Of a stretch of DNA of 64,000 nt, positions 56,289-64,000 are shown one piece after another. Position 1 is the stretch's first letter; each line of letters starts with the position of its first letter. The notes beneath the pieces are model-generated. The model saw nothing but the letters and a program-made list of their open reading frames with translations, was not told the origin of the DNA and did not search any database. The translations under genes were made by a program, and so were the position numbers. Source of the stretch: Neoarius graeffei (taxonomy: Eukaryota > Chordata > Actinopteri > Siluriformes > Ariidae); assembly GCF_027579695.1 (NCBI RefSeq), contig NC_083577.1:32477198-32541197 (forward strand), read 5' to 3'.

Positions 56289-56846
56289 GGTAAAGAATGA
56301 GTTTAATGATGCGCTTAACAATGAACATTGTCTCTGTCCATAGCTTTCTCAAACAGATTTTGTAAGTACACTCAAGCAATTTTAAGACCTTTGCAATGCA
56401 CATCCTCGAAGTGTCCTAATAGACATTAGTAGTTGCTAAATCCAGTTGATGAGGTCTCATTCCTTTTTAACCAAAAACCAATGAATTATAAAGTGCTTAA
56501 AAATCTTAGCGTATTGTAATGCTTAATGACAATACATATAATGTAGTAACTAATAATTGAAACTATTTTACATGTTTGGACCATAAGCTTTTCTTTATTC
56601 CAAGTGTTTTTCAATTAAGTTTATGTTCACATGAATGCAGGGCTGCCAACTTTTCGAAATTCCTGGGAGTGAGATTTTTTTTTGGGGGGGGTCAATGGCA
56701 AAATTTTTCCGCACACCATGCAGTAAGTGGGAATTTTGTATTCAGTTTGATATTCACTTGTCCCCCTGCATTCTGGTGTTTTGTTTGTGGGTCGTCCAGC
56801 TGGAGATGGACAATGGGGGGGGGGGGGGTTTGAGATTTTGGATTTA
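56289..56846. other. Duplicated flank and G-rich run; no gene
   Basis: 56370-56620 is a diverged copy of 47560-47800. 56814-56830 is a poly-G run. No convincing coding sequence. Confidence 0.5.
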
Positions 56847-57567
56847 GGGCCCGTTTACACGAGGACGCTGTCGGGTAAAAACGACTAAATATTTTATCGG
56901 AAGTGCCTTTCGTCTACACAGGGACAGCGTTTCCAAGGCTGAAAAACGGAAAAAATTGAAAACGCCTTCCAGAGTGGATAAGTTAAAAACAGCCCCCATT
57001 GCATATCCATCTAAACTACCCAATACGTGAAACTCTGCTCGGATCTGCTCACGTCGGGTACGCATTTACGTCATACATATGTCATATACTGTACATGCCA
57101 GCCCGGGAAGTAAGAAAGTAAGTAAAAAAGTAAGAGCATGTCTGATTACATCGATCCAACGGACCTTCAAGCTGCTCTGGCAGCTTTAATAAACATCCAG
57201 GAGTCCTTCGAACATCTATACCGAATCTGCACATATACCGTTAATGAACAGAGGCGGGTATAGTATGCTCTTACTTTTTTACTTACTTTCTTACTTACCA
57301 TAGCCAGAGTAGTCAAAGTTTTCGCGGTGCAGATGTGCAGATCAGACAAGACGGAAGACATTGCGCATGCGTGCAGACATAGCGGAGGTCTTTCACAGCA
57401 CCACCTAGCCGCCTGGCATGCACATCCAATTGAATTCCACACATTTATGCGTCACCGTATAGATGCAGATTTACTCCTTGAAAACGGTCGTGTAGATGCG
57501 GAAAAAAGTGAGAACGAAAATGGACTTTTGCATTTTTGTTTCAGACCATCCCTGTGTAAAGTGGGCC
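56847..57567. mobile_element. PIF/Harbinger-like MITE
   Basis: Termini GGGCCCGTTTACACG and (inverted) GGCCCACTTTACACAGGG with TTA on both sides (56844-56846, 57568-57570). An internal 30-bp perfect inverted repeat (57108-57137 and 57268-57297, GTAAGAAAGTAAGTAAAAAA..) suggests an additional small foldback insertion. No ORF. Confidence 0.82.
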
Positions 57568-57570
57568 TTA

Positions 57571-58397
57571 GTAGATGTTCCTGCATTCTGGTGGATTTTT
57601 GGAGTGGCCTGCTGTGCCATACCTACATTCTTACACACCCTGACTTGCCAGGCCTTCAGCTTGTGGCCAACAAAAGCACCAAGTTTTGGCTTAAAAGCCC
57701 CCACACTAGAAAACTACAGATGACTGCCAATGTTCCTGTAGCCCTATCAACCTGTGTTTCAGATTTAAAGGCAAGTTCATGTTTGAAAATATTTCATCAG
57801 CTAAGCCTAAACACCTTCTGAATTGAAACTAAATGTTAAGTTTTTCATAACTGTTGCAAAAAATAAGATTGTCCCTCACTGACTATTCATTATGCATTTA
57901 AGGGCTTTCCCCACCACTGGGTTCAGCAGAAGATTGGCATGGGGAAAAATATCAACAGCAAAAGAACAAATAAAATGCTTAAACAGTAAGCAAAATGTGC
58001 ATGTGCTACAAGAAACATTAAAATGATTAAGTTTAACAGTATTGAAACACAAAAAGCTGAACCTTGGCCATAGGTGGGAATGTGCACACAAAGTTGGGCT
58101 TAAAAAATTTGGTCATACTTAAATAAGCTATATTAATATATTTCTTATTAATTAATTTCTTATCTATGTTTCTTATTAGTAACAGAGCATTCATCAGGGC
58201 CTGTTATCTGACAAATATTCTCTACCTGTCTTGCCCTCTTTGAAACCCTGTCTCCTCAGTATATTGTTCTCTGTCTTTTTTTTAAATTATTCACAAGTTC
58301 AAGTTCTTTGATATTACAGGTGACCATGCTTTATTTACTTTAACTGAGCAATTACATACATCATAAATAATTAAAAATAAATACCCTGTAAATAAAC
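57571..58397. other. No gene seen
   Basis: Unrecognised sequence. Short open frames lack domains or splice context. Confidence 0.5.
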
Positions 58398-58960
58398 AAG
58401 GCAAGGCAAGTTTATTTATATAGCACATTTCATACACAGTGGCAGTTCAATGTGCTTTACAGAAGTAAAAGCAAAACAGTAAACAATAGAGAATAAAATT
58501 ACATAAGAAATATAATAAGAATTAAACAGTAGTAGAAATAAAATAATAAAATGAAGTAGAAGTTCAAATGGGGGGGGAACAGATGCAGAGACTGTAAAAG
58601 TACAGATTATAAAACATGTAAAGAAGACAGTATTAATTATTTAACAGAAAGCATCTGAAAACAGCTTGGTCTTTAACCTAGATTTGAAGCTGCCAACAGC
58701 AGGAGCATTTTTAATGTCCTCTGGCAGTTGGTTCCATAGCTGCACTGCATAGTAGCTAAAAGCTGCTTCACCATACTTTGTTTTAACAACAGGTTTTAAA
58801 AGTAAATTTTTCTGTTGCGATCTGGTAGATCTGATTGGGTTAGGCCGCTGCAACATATCATAATAGGTATGGTGGCTAATGGCTCTTCTTGCATTTGTAA
58901 TATTATCTCTTACTTGCTTTATTTTACAACATTTCCAGTATGGCTTCAAATAAAGTCATA
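58398..58960 (-). pseudogene. 3' end of an L2/CR1-clade LINE
   Basis: 58641-58949 encodes the RT C-terminus (KYGEAAFSYYAVQLWNQLPE, FKSRLKTKLF) and stops normally. The 3' part ends in GTGCTATATAAATAAACTTG, the usual tail of L2-type elements. Only the last 0.55 kb was copied. Confidence 0.87.
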
Positions 58961-59582
58961 AAGTATGATAACATACAGTAAACAAATTAAAAAATGTGCC
59001 TTAATAAACGTGTGCTAAGGAGGTGCTCTCCCGTGCTGCTTGTTGGGGAAGATAGAGGCTGTGGCACGGCAGGAGGCCTATAATGATTTAGCATGCCTAG
59101 TACACAGCTCTCGATATGGCATTAAATATTCTCACAACACTTATAGGGTAAAACGATTAAGAAACTTTATATAAGTTCATAATTATGCCAGTAACACCAC
59201 ACATTGGCGTGCATATGTACAAACCTGTCTGAGACACCCGTCTTCAACTCGGATACCTTCTTCTCTCTCCTCTTCCTCTAAATTGACGGTAGGCAATTAT
59301 CCAACTTTCGGCAAGTGCAGCATCATTAGATGCGCCACCTACCATAGGGAGATGTGTACAGAAGGGAACACCTCTCTGCCTGTTTAGCCGTGCGTAAGGC
59401 GTAATTGATCAATCGCAAGTGGTTGGCACGACGCAATGGGTAGCCTAGATTAGATAGATAAACTAGATTTTTTTCTAGCGTGAGAAATCGGAGGTATGGC
59501 GTGAGCGTGTGAAGACAATCAAATGCGTGTGTCTCACGCTCATTGCGTGAGAGTTGGCAGCCCAGATGAATGAATGAAATAG
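58961..59582. other. No gene seen
   Basis: Unrecognised. A 97-codon open frame on the minus strand (59326-59619) has no domain signature. Confidence 0.5.
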
Positions 59583-59765
59583 AGGTGGACAGTAATGAAG
59601 TACACTTACTTAAGTACACTTGAGTATCTGTACTTTTACCTGAGGGTTTTTTTGGGCAACTTATGATTACTTTTCAAATGTAGTGAAGTTAATATTGTAC
59701 TCTTTTACTTGACTATATTTCTGTCAATGACCTTGTTACTCTGAAGCAGCTTTGAAAGTGGATCC

Positions 59766-59796
<31 letters not shown>

Positions 59797-61108
59797 AGGT
59801 GACACTGAGACAGCCTATCAATAATCACTAGGGTCACACAACATCCATAGACTATCAAGTTCAATGATTTCTCAGCAGTGTTTTATTTGAACATGATCAG
59901 TCAATGGCAGAATGGAAGGAGGTGGTTCTTCTGGGGAATGAAAGCACCCATGGCTCTACCTAGAACCCATGTTTCAGTTTTCTGAAAGGATTAAAGATTA
60001 ACTTTGTTTTAAATGTTTGCTTTGTTTGCCTAAAACAAACATCATGGCCTATAAAAAAATTGCTGTCTAACCTGCAGAAGCATATTGATTGGATGTACCG
60101 TAAACGTTTCTTTCCAAGAGAAAGCTTGCAATGAAGTTGTCGTGCTTTTAGAGCTAGTGATAATGCTACAATAGCTATGCAGTCTGGTTAGTCAAATGAC
60201 TTTCTATGGATTTGCCCACCAACTTGCTGTAGCCTTGTCCATGGCTAACATTAAAACATAGCTAGTTAATGTGGACACTGTTAGTCATCATCTCATCTCA
60301 TTATCTCTAGCCGCTTTATCCTGTTCTACAGGGTCGCAGGCAAGCTGGAGCCTATCCCAGCTGACTACGGGCGAAAGGCGGGGTACACCCTGGACAAGTC
60401 GCCAGGTCATCACAGGGCTGACACATAGACACAGACAACCATTCACGCTCACATTCACACCTACGGTCAATTTAGAGTCACCAGTTAACCTAACCTGCAT
60501 GTCTTTGGACTGTGGGGGAAACCGGAGCACCCGGAGGAAACCCACGCGGACACGGGGAGAACATGCAAACTCCACACAGAAAGGCCCTCGCCGGCCACGG
60601 GGCTCGAACCCAGGACCTTCTTGCTGTGAGGCGACAGCGCTAACCACTACACCACCGTGCCGCCTGTTAGTCATCATGTAAAAAGTTAACATGAATAACA
60701 TTAACTTATCTGAAGTCCTTTCAGAAATGCTTTAACAATCTTGCCAAATAAATGGAATGTAGAAATCTTTCTAGTAACATTAGCTACCAATATGATTTTG
60801 AGTTTGATAGCGTGTCAGATGGTGTCACTGACTAGCTAGTTTAACGTTATGCCACCATGATAGCACAGCAAGTGTTTGTTTTGTAAATCCATTCAGTTAC
60901 TTCAGAGGCATTACTGTAGGTTTTGTAAGCATTGTGGCAATAAAACAATGCATTGATATAATGTACTTTTAATACTGAAGTATTTTTAAAAGCAAGTACT
61001 TTAACTTAAGTTGACTGTACAACTTTTGCTTGTATTGGAGTAGCATTTGAGCAGTGGGGTCTGTATTTTGACTTAAGTAATGAAGTTGGGTACTTTGTCC
61101 CCCTCTGC
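59583..61108. mobile_element. hAT-type MITE carrying a SINE
   Basis: Left end AGAGGTGGACAGTAATGAAG with TACTTAAGTACA repeats; right end is the inverse of AGAGGGGGACAAAGTACCCA with TTAAGTTAAAGTACTTG. The repeated subterminal TACTT words and the GGTGGACA start are typical of a common fish hAT MITE group. The 8-bp duplication is not clear. A poly-C/(CA)n run lies at 59766-59797 and a SINE at 60292. Confidence 0.7.
60292..60664 (-). mobile_element. DANA/Mermaid-like SINE
   Basis: Complete family member in reverse orientation with a perfect 13-bp duplication TGTTAGTCATCAT (60279-60291, 60665-60677). The head has intact A and B boxes (TGGTGTAGTGGTTAGCG, GGGTTCGAGCC). It sits inside the hAT MITE. 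Confidence 0.95.
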
Positions 61109-61109
61109 A

Positions 61110-61532
61110 AATAATAAGCTAAATTCAGTAAAATGTATTCCCTTTGCCTGCTCATTTGATTGTTATCCAACCAAGAGCTTAAGGTCTCTTGTAAATCAGT
61201 ATGCAGCTGAGTGGTGTTTGGCATATGAAGGCGGTATCTATCCCATCACCTGCCTCCTCTCCAGACAGCAGTGTGGTGCCCCCGGCCCTGCTGCCTCCTC
61301 ATCCCTGGACCCTCTTGGCTGACCACTTCCCAGTCTGCAGGCAGCCAGAGTACAGTTGGCTGAGTGTAAGTGCAGCCAGGAGCTGCTCAACATTGAGAAG
61401 GAGTGGCTTCAGTTGATCTGAGACCTGCATGACCAAAGGGAGCGGTACCATCAAGCGTGGTTGGTGCCCTTAAATGGGCAAAATTAGATTCAAGATACAA
61501 CATTCAATGCACTGCCTTACAAAACATACATG
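61110..61532 (+). other. No confirmed gene; possible short retro-fragment
   Basis: One plus frame at about 61350-61485 reads LAECKCSQELLNIEKEWLQL, a stop, then DLHDQRERYHQAWLVPL. It resembles the helical C-terminus of Myb/SANT-like accessory proteins of fish Harbinger elements, but is too short and broken to call. Confidence 0.35.
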
Positions 61533-62305
61533 CAGTAGTGCTTGAAAGTTTGTGAACCCTTTAGAATTTTCTATATTTCTGCATAAATATGACCTAAAAC
61601 ATCATCAGATTTTCACACAAGTCCTAAAAGTAGATAAAGAGAACCCAGTTAAACAAATGAGACAAAAATATTATACTTGGTCATTTATTTATTGAGGAAA
61701 ATGATCCAATATTACATATCTGTGAGTGGCAAGAGTATGTGAACCTTTGCTTTCAGTGTCTGGTGTGACCCCGTTGTGCAGCAATAACTGCAACTAAACG
61801 TTTCCGGTAACTGTTGATCAGTCCTGCACACCAGCTTGGAGTACTTTTAGCCCATTCCTCCGTACATAACAGCTTCAACTCTGGGATGTTGGCGGGTTTC
61901 CTCACATGAACTGCTTGCTTCAGGTCCTTCCACAACATTTCGATTGGATTAAGGTCAGGACTTTGACTTGGCCATTCCAAAACATTAACTTTATATATAA
62001 CTTTATATATAACTTTATATATATAATGATGGCAAACCATCCTGGCCCAGATTCAGCAAAACAGGCCCAAACCATGAGACTACCACCACCATGTTTCACA
62101 GATGGGATAAGGTTCTTATGCTGGAATGCAGTGTTTTCCTTTCTCCAAACATAACGCTTCTCATTTAAACCAAAAAGTTCTATTTTGGTCTCTATCATCC
62201 ACAAAACATCTCTAAAGAGTTTGGACTCCACCAATCTGACAGATTGTATACAAATGGAGGAAATTCAAGACCATTGTTACCCTCCCCAGGAGTGGTCGAC
62301 CAAAA
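61533..62305 (-). mobile_element. Rearranged copy of the 31818-type Tc1
   Basis: 61533-62210 follows the family from the 3' terminal repeat through the transposase C-terminus (61753-62000) and part of the middle (62030-62200). A triplicated 12-bp unit AACTTTATATAT (about 61985-62022) replaces a deleted stretch. From about 62208 the N-terminal region continues in the opposite orientation (KSLDSTNLTDCIQMEEIQDH on the plus strand). So the copy has a deletion and an inversion, and no left terminal repeat. Confidence 0.85.
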
Positions 62306-62388
62306 AAGATATATTCCATTCAGCTAGCATGACATTGAATGAGTCGAAAGACAAGTTCAGTGTCATGCTAGCTGAATGGAATATATTC
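62306..62388. repeat. 31-bp-stem hairpin
   Basis: ATATATTCCATTCAGCTAGC-type arm followed, after a 16-base loop, by its inverse with one mismatch. It lies just beyond the inverted Tc1 piece. Confidence 0.9.
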
Positions 62389-62722
62389 GAGACCACTCAA
62401 AGCCAGCCAATATTAAATTGTGCAATACCCATTACCATGTGTGATACCCTTCACAAGTGCTCAATGCATGTTGTGAATGTCTGTGCATATTTTTTGTTTG
62501 CAAGTTGTCCATTTTGTAAACCCTTGTGTTTGTACATCATGCTTGTAAATCGTGTCTCTTATGAGGTATACAGTGGTGCTTGAAAGTTTGTAAACCCTTT
62601 AGAATTTTCTATATTTCTGCATAAATGACCTAAAAGATCAGATTTTCACAAAAGTCCAAGAAGTAGATAAAGAGAACCCAGTTAAGCAAATGAAATAAAA
62701 ATATTATACTTGGTCATTTATT

Positions 62723-63103
62723 CCATCTCATCTCATCTCAATGTCTCTAGCCGCTTTATCCTGTTCTACAGGGTCGCAGGCAAGCTGGAGCCTATCCCAG
62801 CTGACTACGGGCGAAAGGCGGGTACACCCTGGACAAGTCGCCAGGTCATCACAGGGCTGACACATAGACACAGACACCCATTCACACTCACATTCACACC
62901 TACGGTAAATTTAGGTTCACCAGTTAACCTAACCTGCATGTCTTTGGACTGTGGGGGAAACCGGAGCACCCGGAGGAAACCCACGCAGACACGGGGAGAA
63001 CATGCAAATTCCGCACAGAAAGGCCCTCGCCGGCCGCGGGGCTCAAACCCGGACCTTCTTGCTGTGAGGCGACAGCGCTAACCACTACACCACCGTGCTG
63101 CCC
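62723..63103 (-). mobile_element. DANA/Mermaid-like SINE in the Tc1 3' region
   Basis: Complete family member. TGGTCATTTATT (62711-62722) and TGGTCGTTTATT (63104-63115) flank it as a 12-bp duplication with one change. The ATGAG tail lies at the left end. Confidence 0.94.
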
Positions 63104-63178
63104 TGGTCGTTTATTTATTGAGGAAAATGATCCAATATTACATATATGTGAGTGGCAAAAGTATGTGAACCTTTGCTT

Positions 63179-64000
63179 TCAGTACCTGGTGTGACCCCCT
63201 TGTGTAGCAATAACTGCAACTAAACGTTTCCAGTAACTGTTGTTCAGTCCTGCACACTGGCTTGGAGGAATTTTAGCCCATTCCTCCAGACAGAACAGCT
63301 TCAACTCTGGGATGTTGGTGGGTTTCCTCACATGAACTGCTCGCTTCAGGTCCTTCCACAACATTTTGATTGGATTAAGGTCAGGACTTTGACTTCGCCA
63401 TTCCAAAACGTTAACTTTATTCTTCTTTAATCATTCTTTGGTAGAACGACTTGTGTGCTTAGGGTCGTTGTCCTGCTGCATGACCCACCTTCTCTTGAGA
63501 TTCAGTTCATGGACAGATGTCCTGGCATTCTCCTTTAGAATTTGCTGGTATAATTCAGAATTCATCGTTACATCAATGATGGCAAGCAGTCCTGGCCCAG
63601 ATGCAGCAAAACAGGCCCAAACCATGATACTACCACCACCATGTTTCACAGATGGGATAAGGTTCTTATGCTGGAATGCAGTGTTTTCCTTTCTCCAAAC
63701 ATAGCGCTTCTCATTTAAACCAAAAAGTTCTATTTTAATCTCATCCATCCACAGAACATTTTTCTAATAGCCTTCTGGCTCGTCCACGTATTCTTTAGCA
63801 AACTGTAGACGAGCAGCAATGTTCTTTTTGGAGAGCACTGGCTTTCTCCTTGCAACCCTGCCATGCACACCATTATTGTTCAGTGTTCTCCTGATGGTGG
63901 ACTCATGAACATTAACATTAGCCAGTGTGAGAGAGGCCTTCAGTTGCTTAGAAGTTACCCTGGGGTCCTTTGTGACCTTGCCAACTATTACATGCCTTGC
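63179..64000 (-). pseudogene. Tc1-like transposase, partial
   Basis: 63179-63406 is the C-terminus, with the third catalytic block reading SPDLNPIKMLWKDLK: the catalytic Glu is Lys. A stop separates it from 63431-63748, which holds the first two Asp blocks (MDEIKIE; MQQDNDPKHT). Upstream of 63748 the frame is shifted and the HTH part continues past the edge. Confidence 0.92.

Larger units (their letters stand above)
62572..64000 (-). mobile_element. Tc1-like transposon (31818 type), runs off the right edge, with SINE insertion
   Basis: Begins TA/CAGTGGTGCTTGAAAG at 62570-62572, carries a SINE at 62723-63103, then the transposase from 63179 to the window end. The N-terminal part lies beyond the window. 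Confidence 0.93.

Noticed and set aside
57327..57821. 164-codon open frame
   Set aside because: Lies mostly within a MITE and continues into unrelated flank; no domain or splice support.
61200..61480. Candidate exon with Pro/Leu-rich reading
   Set aside because: Several frames equally open, stop inside the most protein-like one; insufficient support.

Overview
The window is a transposon-dominated stretch of a teleost fish genome. The evidence is the mix of families: many Tc1-like elements, hAT, PIF/Harbinger-like and TTAA-type elements, L1, L2/CR1 and RTE LINE fragments, tRNA-headed SINEs of the DANA/Mermaid kind, chromodomain Ty3/gypsy retrotransposons, and one fish-type TRIM gene. A catfish-like (siluriform) source would fit the SINE and Tc1 families, but this is a weak guess from memory of those families.

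One clear host gene is present: an apparently intact six-exon TRIM E3 ubiquitin ligase on the minus strand (34017-41607). Its RING, B-box, coiled-coil and PRY-SPRY exons join in frame through consensus splice sites into 468 codons. Its introns carry a Tc1 fragment, a mariner-type MITE, a THAP/YqaJ-type DNA transposon, a rearranged RTE LINE and two SINEs. Homologous bits of its 3' flank recur near 55741-55930, and other flank repeats occur at 14.5-17 kb, 47.5-49.8 kb and 56.3-56.6 kb. The locus is therefore probably part of an expanded TRIM or immune-gene cluster with decayed paralogues.

Layout. 1-7.1 kb: Tc1 remnants and a 5'-truncated L1 with a TTAA-flanked foldback element inserted in its ORF2. 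7.15-12.2 kb: an old chromovirus (gypsy) with two LTRs. 12.2-22.6 kb: hAT derivatives, a Harbinger-like element nested in an inverted relative, and a Tc1 split by an LTR-like repeat. 22.6-29.2 kb: an L2 piece, a SINE and a young chromovirus whose LTRs differ at about one site but whose reverse-transcriptase core has been replaced by an inverted copy of its integrase tail. 29.3-33.8 kb: a THAP/YqaJ-type element with a giant palindrome, a MITE and a nearly full Tc1. 34-41.6 kb: the TRIM gene. 42.6-47.5 kb: two gypsy remnants and a TA-flanked insertion. 47.5-49.5 kb: duplicated flank plus an inverted-repeat element between perfect 24-bp direct repeats. 49.8-55.7 kb: a Tc1 with a single nonsense break, then a solo gypsy LTR holding nested LTR-like repeats. 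55.7-64 kb: TRIM flank, SINEs, MITEs, a LINE end and Tc1 copies.

The most interesting observations are: (i) two chromoviruses whose primer-binding site is complementary to the predicted 5' end of their own RNA, implying self-priming, one of them also with a GGGAAAA -1 frameshift heptamer at the gag-pol overlap; (ii) a reverse-transcriptase-less element that looks recently mobilised; (iii) an LTR-like repeat family of 1.5-1.85 kb with 4-bp target duplications that inserts into itself; (iv) Harbinger-like self-nesting with a readable empty site; (v) a pair of DNA elements each keeping a THAP exon at one end and a YqaJ-protein-type exon at the other, pointing inward; (vi) long palindromes and hairpins.
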